A stretch of DNA of 64,000 nucleotides from the NCBI GenBank assembly GCA_946122785.1, contig CAMGYJ010000003.1:2542001-2606000 (forward strand). The letters run 5' to 3'. Of the stretch, positions 42,827 to 52,997 are shown one piece after another; the first letter of the stretch is position 1; every line of letters starts with the position of its first letter. The position numbers and the translations under genes were made by a program. Source of the stretch: Linum tenue. Its lineage: Eukaryota; Streptophyta; Magnoliopsida; Malpighiales; Linaceae. The notes under the pieces were generated by a model. The model saw only the letters and a program-made list of their open reading frames with translations, was not told the DNA's origin and did no database searches.

Positions 42827-44932
42827 CAGTATATTCAAAGTTTTGAAGAGGCTTGGTTTTCCAGATTTGTGGCTCAGATGGATCCAGAGTGTTGTATGTT
42901 CCCCTCTTATCTCTGTTTTGATCAATGGAGAGGCTCACGGTTTTTTCCCCGCTTCTAAAGGTCTCCGCCTAGGAGATCCCATTTCCTCGGCGTTATTCAT
43001 TCTTGTCATGGACATCCTTTCTATTATGCTGTCTAGACTGAAGACAGCGGGGATGATCAATGGATTCTTTATGGATGATCTTCACCAACGTGGCGAGGTA
43101 ACTCATCTCTTATTTGGAAACGATACCCTTATCTTCTGTGATGTTTCTCATGGGCAAGTTATCAACATTCTACCTACTCTTGTCTGCTTTCAAATGGTTA
43201 CTGCACTGAAGATTAACCTTGATAAATCTATCATGTATACTATCGGAGATGTGCCTGAACCGAGCTTCTACGCTGTTATTTTTGGTTGTAAATGGAGCAG
43301 GAAACCACCTAAGTATCTCGTATACCCACTTAGTGTTAAACCAAATGCTATCTCAATTTGGGATCCGATTATTGCTAATTTCCAGGAAAAGCTTGATGGT
43401 TGGAAGAGCAACTATTTATCTGCTGGGGGGAGATTGACTCTTAATAAAGCTTCTCTCACTAGCCTTCCAGTCTACTATTTCTCCCTTCTCAAAGCACTGA
43501 AGAAGATTATTGAGGACCTTGAGTGAGCTGGACCATTTGTAAGGCTGCAAAATCGAACGGGGGCTTAGGTATTTGTGATCTGGCTTCCTTCAACTCGGCC
43601 CTTCTTGTTAAATGGCTATGGAAGTTTGCTACTGAAAAAAATAGTTGGTGGAGAGAATTGATCAACATCAAATACCCAAATACTCTCTCCTCGTTGCAGT
43701 CGGCTAATATAAATTCTGGTTTTTCAAGTTCTGTGTGGGCAAACATCTCCAAAGAATATCCTTTATTCTGGAAGTTTGCTCAAATCGATCCTGGAGGTGG
43801 AGGCCATGTTTCGTTTTGGCATGATAAATGGATCTCGTGCTCTATTCTTGTTGTTGGCTACCCGAGGGTTGCTGTTGCTGCCTCTAATCCGGCTGCTCGG
43901 ATCGTTGATATCGCCTCCTTCACCGATAATGAGGTAACTTGGAATCTTGATTTGAGTGTTAACTTGAGAGGTGGGGCGAAGAGAGAAAGAGAGAATCTTA
44001 TGAATTTGTTGAATATTGGAAATTTGCATTTTTCTACTAACAGTCCTTGCAGGATTACATGGTTACCGAAACCATATGGCTGCTTCTCTGTTAGTTCGAC
44101 ATACAAACAAATGATGTTAGAGAAATTCCCTGATATTTAGAACTTTGAGGCTGATGCTATTTGGAAGACAATCGTTCCAAGCAAAATATGTTTCTTCCTT
44201 TGGACGCTTTGGCACAAGAAGATTTATACCATGGACGTTCTCAAGAGAAGAGGTTTAGCTTTAGCTAACATATGCGCTTTTTGCTGTCAAGAGGAAGAAA
44301 GTGTTGATCATCTATTCACTAAATTTGTTTTTACCCAAAACATTTGGAAAACCATCAAGAGAGGGAGAAGGATTGCTGGCAACTTGATGGCGATATCTCG
44401 ACAATCATCAGTAATTGGCCTTCAGCTGCCCCCAGCAACATTGATGATTGGTTCAATTTTTGCATCCTTCACGCTACTTATTGGCTAGTGTGGTTAAAAC
44501 GAAATCAGCGTATCTTTCAAGATGTTCAATCTCAGACTTCTATCATTGCTTGAAAAGCATTTAGGCTGGTTATTTCTTGATTGTCTACTCATGGCAAGGT
44601 TGCTAAGGATTAAGCTTCAGTCTGGCTAGCGGAAACCTTTTCTAGACTCTAAATGCTTTTTTCCTTTTGTCTCGTTGGATGATTTTTTTTAGACTCAGCG
44701 GGGACGGTCTTAGTCCGTCTGGTAGAGTGGTTTTGTTTTAATTTTAATCTTTTTCCTTTGTTTTTGGCTTTGTTCTGTTTCTTTTTTCCTCTTTTCTTTT
44801 GTTTCTTTTTTTCTTTTGTCCTTCTCGAACAACTCTTGTTCTGTTTTTCTGGGTTCGGTTCTTCTGAACCTCAGTTTCGTTTCCTCTTTTTTATTTTAAT
44901 ATAATCACCTTTATCAAAAAAAATCCTCTTTT
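42827..44932 (+). mobile_element. 5'-truncated LINE (LINE-C) inserted in copia gag, TSD ATCCTCTTT
   Basis: Direct repeats ATCCTCTTT at 42818-42826 and 44933-44941 bracket an RT-to-tail LINE fragment ending ATCAAAAAAA. The orientation is opposite to the host copia element. The 5' end lies inside the RT domain, the usual result of incomplete target-primed reverse transcription. Confidence 0.85.
42843..44553 (+). pseudogene. LINE-C reverse transcriptase and linker remnant
   Basis: Frames encode KRLGFPDLWLRWIQSVVC, SKGLRLGDPISSALFILVMD, VTHLLFGNDTLIFCD (the catalytic FADD box is FGND here), NLDKSIMYTIGDVP and GWKSNYLSAGGRLTLNKASL. A second frame then gives NGGLGICDLASFNSALLVKW and a zf-RVT-like end (ANICAFCCQEEESVDHLF). 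A TGA at 43525 and a TAG near 44139 interrupt it. Confidence 0.8.
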
Positions 44933-45833
44933 AATTCCTTAATTTCATTCTTACTTAATTTCAAATCCTTTTTTACTTTGTAGTACCTATCTTTCAGTTT
45001 TTCAAAATGATTTTGCATTTCTTCATAAGTTTTAACTATACTACTACGAATATTTGGACCACAATCACTATCATAAGTTGGAAAGAATGAACATACCTCA
45101 TCTCCATTTGATCTTGACGAAGAGGATTCATCATCACGATTGGCAATAGCCATATAACCTTGTACTTCACTTTCTTCTTCTGATTCACTCCTAGCCACTG
45201 CATAAGCTTTTTCTCTACCACATCCTTTGTTTGGACATTCAGCCATTACATGGCCACTTTTTCACACTTGTAGCATTTTGGTAACCCTTGATCTTCACAA
45301 TCACTTTCCATTTTATTTTTCTTCTTTTGACCATCAAAAGGTTTTAGCTTTCCATTTCTATTATTCTCACGAAAATAGAAGGAGCTATCCCTTGTTTTCT
45401 TTCTAATTTAAAAAAAAAATTTGAAATTTTATGAATTGAGGGCAAATCCTTAATCAAAATCATCCCCTTATCCTCCATCATTTATGACTCTTTTCTCGGA
45501 GGCCTTAAATGATAAACTATTATTTTTCTTGTTATTATCCTCATCATCTTGAGCTTTTAATGCAATTTCATGACTAATTAAGGATCCGATCAGATTTTCT
45601 ATACCAAGTGTAGACAATGTTTTGCCTCTTCTATAGCAGTTTTCTTAGGCATCCATTTTGTAGGTAGACACAAAGAATTTTCCTGGCCTACTAAGCATTG
45701 TCATAAGTTTTACCTAAAGCACTAAGTCTACTTACTATTAAATTAAACCGTACATACATATCAGAGATAGACTCACCTGGATGCACTTTGAACATTTGAT
45801 ATTCATGCACCAATTGATATATCATGGATTCTT
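44933..45833. other. copia gag interior, degenerate
   Basis: Part of the minus-strand copia remnant. The frame is intact only in 45246-44933, and 45247-45833 is gag-like but full of stops. A CCHC-like zinc knuckle may be represented by LPKCYKCEK-like text near 45260-45290. Confidence 0.45.
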
Positions 45834-46257
45834 TTACCTCGGTTCAAGCAATATTTCCAAGGTTTTCCAGATCTGACGTGTCGTCTTGCACCGATTCACC
45901 TTATTGAACTCGTATGGACATATTGCACAATATAAGACATTCGTTGCTCTAGCATCTAATTCCATCTTCTTTGGATCATCTTTTGACCATGTGTCGGGAT
46001 CATCTTTAATATCACCCACACCTTTCTCCACCACATTCCAGTTACCCATTCCTTTGAAGAAAATAATCATACGAGTTTTCCAAAAGGAATAGTTGTATCC
46101 ATCAAACCATGATGGTCTATTATATGAGAGACCCTCCATGTGAGTGGATTTGGAACCATGATTCATAGATGACCCACTATCCATGGTTGGTATACGGGAT
46201 TTCAGTTTTCTCGCGGATCTTTTGATCATTTTAAGGTAGCCAAGCTCTAATACCACT

Positions 46258-47218
46258 TGTTAGACCAAGCGGGGTCAATAATGAATACTTTTGACGTGTT
46301 CAATGCACAAATTAATTCTGATTTCAATAATGAAAGATTAGCACTAGCTTGATTGAGCAACCCAAAATGGTTTGCCAAGAATCCCTCTTGAAATGATTAA
46401 TTTGCTATAACGAACTTGTTTCAACTATGATGAACTAGACTATGATAGTGGAAGTATAGAGAGATGGAGATGAGTCGGGACATGCGATTTTAACGTGGTT
46501 CGGCCAATATGGCTTTACATCCACGTCCCAGTGATAATTACCACTATCCCGCGAGAGACTCTAACTTTTATTAAAATAAAAGACTCTCTATCCTATAAAA
46601 TAAAAAGAACCTTGACACAACGCGTCAAGAACCAAATAGGTGCAACTCCACACCTATTCACTCCTTAGTTAATCCCAATTCTAAGCTACCCACTCACTCA
46701 ATCAAGCCAACACTCTTAGTTTAGCTTGATTGAAGAGTAAACCACCTAGTGCAACTTCCAAACAAGAATTCACTCTTGCACTAACCCCAATTACAAATAC
46801 ACTTTCTACCCTAAAACCCGACCTAGCTTGACTATCTCAACTTCCAAGATATCGAGCTACTCACACCACGAAATATGATCTCACTATTTCGCTATTACAA
46901 GGGAGAAGAGAGCTTTGCAAAAGGTACTCTAGTCTATAAATGACTCCCCTATTTATAGTGAATGCAAGACTTCATTTCCTTTCATTGTAATCCTTTATGT
47001 GGCAAGTATCTCCTTGATTTGATACACTCTTCGCTTGATATGGTAACTTCTTGGAGGGCAAGCAATCATTTTGAATTCTTTCCTTTTCCTAACAAATCCT
47101 TTCATATCCTTGATTGTGATATTTTTCTACTAGAATTGTTAGTTCACCATAATAACACATATTCAAGGCAAGTTATCTTATGCTAGTAGAATTGCTAAGT
47201 CAAGCTTTTGACTCAACA
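46258..47218 (-). repeat. Probable 5' LTR of the copia element
   Basis: Plus-strand limits TGTTAGACC...GACTCAACA give TG...CA ends. The primer-site complement GCTCTAATACCA lies just inside (about 46244-46255). A minus-strand TATA box CTATAAATAGGGG sits near 46950-46962. No matching 3' LTR is in the window. Confidence 0.6.
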
Positions 47219-47536
47219 TGAAGGACCTGCCGCGGTATCCCTGAAAAACCCGTGAATATCTCTCTGGGCACCACCCATACCCATCCTCGTCCTGGTGTTG
47301 TCGAACCTACCAGGTTGTCCTCCTGTGTCTCCTGATGCAGACGGTTATTATGTTTGTGTGGATTGTAGAAGCAAGAACAATTATTATGTGTTTGCTATGT
47401 TTGCTATTTTTATTTGTGTGGATTGTTGAAGCTCGAACAGTTACAAGTATTGAGAATTTTTTTTTTATGAAGAAGTATTGAGAATTTTTAATGGACAAAA
47501 GTATGTATGTGCATATATGTGTATAAGTTCATAGTT
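47219..47536. other. Spacer with MITE-like fragments
   Basis: A CCCGTGAA...ACCACCCATACCCATCC tract near 47240-47290 recalls the GGGTATGGG MITEs but lacks ends. The rest is AT-rich without a gene. Confidence 0.35.
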
Positions 47537-47711
47537 TAGGAATCGTAACCATGGTTACCCGAATACCCGTGGTTACCCGGTGGGTAGGGTATGGTTATAT
47601 AATTTTCATATCCGGTGGTTATTTGGTCGGGTATTTTAGAAAGCTCTACCCGGCGGGTTAGGAGTTGATATAGGGTAAACCCGCACCGGACCCTACCCAT
47701 TGCCATCCCTA
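47537..47711. mobile_element. Short MITE, TAGGG-type termini
   Basis: Runs from TAGGAATCGTAACC to ATTGCCATCCCTA with GGTTACCCG / CCCGGTGGGTAGGG interior. The right end is identical to that of the element at 18342. No TSD seen, so it may be a decayed copy. Confidence 0.55.
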
Positions 47712-47803
47712 CTGATCACCTTTTAGGCTCGAGCCCATTCCCAGCCATCCAAGCCCATTCGGCTCTCCCGCACGTCTCAATCCTTCGTCATGGGCCTTCG
47801 GGC

Positions 47804-48600
47804 CTAGCGGCCCGAAACATGGGTACTAAAACACGTTGTCGTAGCCCAGAACTTTTTCCTTTCCACGTATGGCCATGATATCTTCAGCCATCGGGGTCGG
47901 TAGCAGCCCAATCCCGTCACGAGGCCCACCAGCATCTCAGCCCACCCGCTCGAGGTCTCCTTCCCTAGGGTCACCGCCGACTTCGTCTCGGTGTCAGTCT
48001 TGGTCGTTCCCGTCTCCGTTGCCGTATTTTCGACAGCCTGCTCCGCCACGGTTTGCGATTTGGTGATGGCCATTATTCTTCGTTGTCCGCCCTCGGTTTA
48101 GAGTAGTGAAAAACTCAATCATCGTAATCGGGCTCTGATACTAGATGATAGAAACTCGAATTTCGGGTTCTATCTATTGCTAGGGATTTGGGGTAAATGA
48201 GTCAATCACCAAGGTGAAGATCTACTTCTTTAACCCGTGGAAATGGAATAGAAAGGAAGAAGTGAGAATTGGCTGGGGAAGGGAGAAGAGAGGCTGCAGC
48301 GGCAGCAGCAGTAGAGAGGAAGAGGGAGTTCGGCAGAGAGCGGAGAAAAGGAGAGAGATTAGGAAATAATTAGGGTTTAATATTTGCTTAACTTTCATAC
48401 CCACATAATAAATGATTTATATAGTAATCCCACAATTTGTTACTGTTACCCCAACTTATTAATCCCACAATTTATCTCCAAATGCCTAATCAAATCATTA
48501 AACAATCATAAACTAACAAATGAGTCCAAACGGTAAAAAGATCATAAATGCAGGGTTCTATTAGGTTTCTGATGTTCTGGGTTTTCATTGAACTTGGCTT
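47804..48600 (-). mobile_element. LTR retrotransposon 5' fragment (LTR, primer site, gag start)
   Basis: GGCTCTGATACTAGATGATAG near 48129-48149 contains the complement of a primer site (TAGTATCAGAGCC) followed by a TGATAGAAAC LTR edge. A minus-strand TATA box (CTATATAAAT) lies near 48416-48425. A short frame at 48073-47804 (MAITKSQTVAEQAVEN...) sits where gag should begin. The outer LTR end was not found. Confidence 0.5.
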
Positions 48601-49105
48601 AATTTGTCCATTTTGTTTCAGGCGGTAGAAGTAATTGGAATGGATAAAAAGAGAGGTTATGAAAAGGACAATGATGTTTCTGAAGACATGTGGCGGTCTA
48701 ACATGTCAATTAAAAAATAAAAGAAAAAGAAAATCATCACCATATTGCCCTGTGACAAGTGACAACCATCAACATTGACGCCACATGTTTACAATCCCTC
48801 TCAACGCCATTTGTATTTCTATAAAATTGATTGATATATAGAATCCGGGAAAGATTTAGCGAATAAATTGTATGTAGTCTATTTTTCACAATGATGTTAA
48901 TTAACTTTTAGAAAGAGGCATAGCAATTAGCAAGCTCGAAAGAAAATTAAATTAAAAAAAGGAAAAACGTAGGAAAGGAAGTGTAAAAGAACTGAAAAAT
49001 TCGAAGTAAAAAAACTGAACAGAAGAGAAAAATTCAGAACGTATCCAGCAGGTAAGCCAAGTGGCAACCTTTTTTCTCATTGTAAAAGAAAAGCTTTTTT
49101 CCGTC
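48601..49105. other. Upstream region of family unit 6
   Basis: AT-rich. The last about 90 bp (AACCTTTTTTCTCATTGTAA, TTTTTTCCGTCCATGTGAA) match the upstream promoter region of units 3 and 4. Confidence 0.45.
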
Positions 49106-49113
49106 CATGTGAA

Positions 49114-50027
49114 TAGGGGTGTTAGTCGGTGTGGTTTCGGTTTAACCGCACCGAAATATCGGTTAACCGCAATCAAAATTGTCCCAAGATCGCTAACCGA
49201 AACCGATAGAGACTTCGGTTAACCGAAAACCGCAAACATCGGTTTCGGTTTTCCATTGCGGTTAACTGAAACGACAGGTTCTGGTTCACTTTCTCGATTT
49301 TCGTTCAGAAACCGACACCCAAAACCGAATTTCAACCACCTTTTTTAATGATTCACCCTCAATTTTGTTTCACCCTCTATAATCACACACCATAAAGTCA
49401 TCTAAATCAATTGAACATAAAGCCTAAAGCAACCACACAATTCAACCACAACTCCACAACATAAAGTCTACATGCCCACAATTCAACCACAAGTCACAAT
49501 CACAACTAGACACAAATAACAAGTTCATTATCTCCAAATCATCAACCTAAATGATCCGATGATCTCGCTCCAATTCATCTAGCCCATAGTCATCATTTAC
49601 TCCAAGATCTTCATCTAGCCCATAGTCATCAACCTAAGGTTCACTCTATCGAGTGCAAAGGGGAGTTAGAGAGGGGTGACTTTCGAGTTCTAACTCTTAA
49701 AAACATTCGAGACTCTTGATGAAGGGTTGTTTGCAATAGGTGAGAATTGGGATGTTTGGAATTGCGACTTTGATTGGTTTTGAATCTTACAACTTTTTCC
49801 CTTAGCCAAAGTAAAAAACCATGTAGTCACACTAGTAGGCGGTTATCGGTTTTCTTATCGGTTAACCGCTAACCGATTAGTCGGTTAGCGGTTAACCACT
49901 AACCAAAATACTACTAACCGAAACCGAAACCAATAAGGAAGTAGCGGTTATCGGTTAACCACTAACCGACTTTATCGGTTCAGTTATCGGTTAAAACCGA
50001 TAACCGACTAACCGTTTATCACCCCTA
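49114..50027. mobile_element. hAT-type element in the unit 6 promoter, TSD CATGTGAA
   Basis: TAGGGGTGTTAGTCGG / TTTATCACCCCTA ends, with perfect 8-bp TSD CATGTGAA (49106-49113 and 50028-50035). Units 3 and 4 show the empty site CGTGTGAAGGAAG. Both ends are packed with GGTTAACCG / AACCGATAACCG repeats. The middle (49330-49800) has no coding frame. Confidence 0.9.
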
Positions 50028-50094
50028 CATGTGAAGGAAGGAAAGGTAATTGTTACTTGTTAGTAGTATATATAGGGGATTCTCTATCTACTTA

Positions 50095-50551
50095 GGGGTC
50101 ATTTGGAGAAAGGATTCAGGACGTGGATTTACTGAATTCGTAGATTTTGTAGAAATTTATGTTTTTTTGTTGTTTTTTTGTACTGTGGATTCTAGCTTTA
50201 GAGATTTCAAATCTCTAAAATCTGCTGATATCAAATCTCTCATAATCAGAGAGATTCTATATCTTGATTCGTGATATTTTTTTCTCCTAGTTTTTCTCTT
50301 ACTTTTATTTATTTATCACATGAAATATATTTATCAACACAATTTTTAATATTTATTGAACCACTCAAATTTTTTTATTAAGGATAAACATTTTACTTAA
50401 TATAAAATTAAATTTTTTATTTTAATTGAATGTTAACAATCACAGTTACCAAACAATAAATATTTTAAAATCTGTTTTCAACAATTTGAAGAGTTAGAAT
50501 CATTAGATTGTTGACAATATTTAAATTTAAACTCATATTCTCCAAACGATC
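50095..50551. mobile_element. Tourist-like MITE near the unit 6 TATA box, TSD TTA
   Basis: TIRs GGGGTCATTTGGAGAA / TTCTCCAAACGATC between TTA (50092-50094) and TTA (50552-50554). It lies about 20 bp downstream of the unit's TATATATA box, probably in the 5' UTR. Units 3 and 4 have no such insert after CTATGTACTTAA. Confidence 0.8.
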
Positions 50552-50678
50552 TTAATCTTCAGAAATCGAAATCATCATTCCTGCAGCCGATTTGCTGTTC
50601 GCCGCGGGCCAATCCTCTCTCGAGCTTCTTCAATTTTTCCGAAGGGAGCTTGTGCGTGATAGCATCTTGGGCCAAGCC

Positions 50679-50679
<1 letters not shown>

Positions 50680-50742
<63 letters not shown>
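50680..50742. repeat. (ATT)n microsatellite, about 21 units
   Basis: An uninterrupted trinucleotide tract. The poly-Tyr reading frame across it is an artefact. Confidence 0.95.
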
Positions 50743-51220
50743 GTTTTATTATTTTTATTTATTGGGATATTCTGTTATTATTTGGGTTATCCGTATTAGT
50801 TTGGGTCTATGATTATTATTTACGTATCTTGTTCAGGAAGTATTCGTTTACTTGTTGTTTTAGGTTTGGGTTTCCTTGTCTTAAGAGGGAAGGATTTATA
50901 GGATTAGTCCTATAAATATGTACCTTTTGCTCTTCGTTATATTCAGTCGATCAATAAAGTATTAGTAGTTAGTAGAGAAAAGTAACTCTTTTATCGTGTT
51001 TTCTAGTTCTTTCGCTAAATCGCTCGTGATCACCGGTGCGTGAAATCCCGTCAGGAGCAAAAGGTAAAACGTTGCTCCTCTTTCTTCCTTGGCTCCTCTA
51101 TCCATGTTCGGAAACCCTAACCCTAAGATACATACAATTTGCTTTTACTTTGTTAAAGTAATCGTGGGTATAAGCGGCCGTCTCGTTGGGTGCAGGTTAA
51201 TCGTAAAGTAGTCTGTCATC

Positions 51221-51496
51221 ATGGAGAATCATGGGCATAATCCAAATCCGCGAGCAAATCCAAGGAGTTTCTCGATTATGGCTATCCCTGATTCGCCTTC
51301 GCCTCCTTCCTCGCCTCCGCCTCCGCTGGTTTTGGCGCCACCTGTTGTTGATGATGAGCAGCCTCACCAGGAGGAGCAGGCTGATCGGGAAGTCGCCGCC
51401 GTGAGCGAGGTTGTTGTTGGCAGCGGGAGTACTGGAGCTGCAGGTTCTTCAAACCACGGTGGCGACGGTGGTTCCGGTGGAGGGAGTGGCCATTGA
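51221..51496 (+). CDS. Small-protein family, unit 6 (intact frame, 91 aa)
   Basis: The most divergent intact member: MENHGHNPNPRANPRSFSIM at the N-terminus, then AIPDSPSPPSSPPPP, LVLAPPVVDDEQP, ADREVAAVSEVVVGSGS and a Gly/Ser-rich C-terminus (GGDGGSGGGSGH). The Pro, Val and acidic blocks align with the members at 26237 and 31987. A leader intron is likely (AAAAG-GTAAAACG near 51060, GGGTGCAG-GT near 51197). The gene points toward CNOT10 on the opposite strand. No known domain, signal peptide or membrane segment is visible. Confidence 0.55.
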   Translation: MENHGHNPNPRANPRSFSIMAIPDSPSPPSSPPPPLVLAPPVVDDEQPHQEEQADREVAAVSEVVVGSGSTGAAGSSNHGGDGGSGGGSGH

Positions 51497-51499
51497 TGG

Positions 51500-52259
51500 A
51501 TAAGAGACTTGAGAGGTCGCCATCGATGCAATTGCAGTTGCAGCTAGCCAGTTTTGTTTGGACGTTTAATTTTGCTTCTCTTATTGCTCGGCTTTAATTT
51601 CTTTCTTGCCTGTCTGTCCGTGTCCATGTTTACCAGACAATGTGCTTATGATTCCGTTTTGTTGGTTTTATTTAATCATTTAATTTAACTCTGGTTGGTT
51701 CTGGGTTTTTTTTTTTTTTTTTTTGTTATGGTGGCTCAATGGATATGGGTATCGTGTGTTCTCTGAATTTCCCTTCCTTATTTTTCTCCCATGTTGTTCA
51801 AACTCAAAGTCGGAAACCTAGGGGTCGGTTAGACCCCTAATCTCTATAGGGATCGATCAGCTACTTCACGTTAAGCACACTAGGATATGAATCAAACTTC
51901 ATGTTAAGCAGTAGTTACTTGCATGGGCATGTAACTATCTTAACGGTCATTCATTCTGCTCCAAGGATCGAGATAGAGTTCGTTCCTTCGGCGTCTGAAT
52001 TCACTCGCGGATTGGGTCGCTTGCCAAGCTCGGCTGAGTAAATACATTATCCATGAACTGGCTTGCGCTTTTTAAGAATAAGAATAAATGATTTCCCGAT
52101 AAAAATAGCATGTCGTCTGATGTCTCTCGGTTGAATATTGGATCATCATTACTAATACGCGTTTAGCTGTGACAGTTAGCATATCTAGAATTCCCACAGT
52201 TCAATGCTTTCCAGTTTCCATGCATCTATAGCACGCGATGCCAATACTGCCTCAGACAT
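51500..52259. other. Unit 6 3' UTR and flank
   Basis: Conserved unit 3' sequence (CTGTCCGTGTCCATGTTTACC, GATATGGGTATC, GGGATCGATCAG) up to about 51900, then spacer without a gene. Confidence 0.5.
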
Positions 52260-52997
52260 CTAACGGCTGAAATCGAGGGACTGTACAATCGATCCAACGA
52301 CCATCAACGCGTCCATCATCGGCATAGTAAGTAGCAAAATCCACTCCGAAAGAGCACAATATAGAAACCAAGTAATAAGCAACAAAACACTACAAAATTT
52401 GCCTGTGCAATTCAGACCTGCATGAGAGGCAAGCAGAGCAAGGAGTAGAAGATGGAAGAGGAGGGAGTAAGTAACTGATGAATACCCCAAAAATGGACCT
52501 CAAATACACATTGAAATAACAGTTTTGAGATGTGAAAGAAAACTGTTGAATAGTCCATTTTCCTTCTGTCTCTCTCCATCCCTCCATCTCCCTCACACAC
52601 ACTCTTCCTCCTGCTGAATACTTCCTGGCAATCTCAACAAGAAGCATAACATTACAAATCTTCAAATGGTGCTGGCTCTTCTTCTCGCCTGTTGATACCC
52701 CCCAAACAATCAATCCTCAGGCCAGCACCGATCAATTCAAACCCTCCTCCCAAACTACCCCCGACTCCTAAATTTGGGAACGAAAACCGACGAAAAAATA
52801 ACCAAAACCCAAAATTTTATTCTCTCTGAAGTCAGCTATATATATGTTACAAAACCCTACACCAGGAATTTGCTGATCTACCTTTGCTAAGCTAACCACT
52901 GAACGGAGCGAACCGGGAGACAAGAATGCTGAGTGAAACGAACCCATCCCAGCTGGACTCAAACTGATACAAACCCAATGTACCGACCCACCAAATA
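52260..52997 (-). other. Probable CNOT10 3' UTR and downstream region
   Basis: Follows the CNOT10 stop codon. A CT-rich stretch lies at 52555-52610. 52265-52530 is the sequence repeated in inverse at 33080-33330. Short minus-strand frames here do not look like genes. Confidence 0.5.

Larger units (their letters stand above)
42641..46256 (-). pseudogene. copia gag region, split by LINE-C
   Basis: 46256-45834 encodes SYNRPSWFDGYNYSFWKTRM, ATNVLYCAICPYEFNKVNRC and TTRQIWKTLE: the DUF4219/UBN2 gag start. 45246-44933 (CPNKGCGREK..., coiled-coil-like KLKDRYYKVKKDLKLSKNEI ending KELKED) continues across LINE-C into 42817-42650 (TATLSDENQVLKKLNDKSKN, NKIIEELEELRIKNN). Stops and frame changes occur between 45834 and 45246. 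No protease, integrase or RT follows. Confidence 0.7.

Noticed and set aside
50592..50915. A 107-codon frame with a long poly-Tyr run
   Set aside because: The Tyr run is the (ATT)n microsatellite read in one frame. The rest has no conserved features.
52390..52713. A 107-codon minus-strand gene downstream of CNOT10
   Set aside because: The homologous copy at 33080-33330 does not preserve the frame, so this is more likely 3' UTR or flank.
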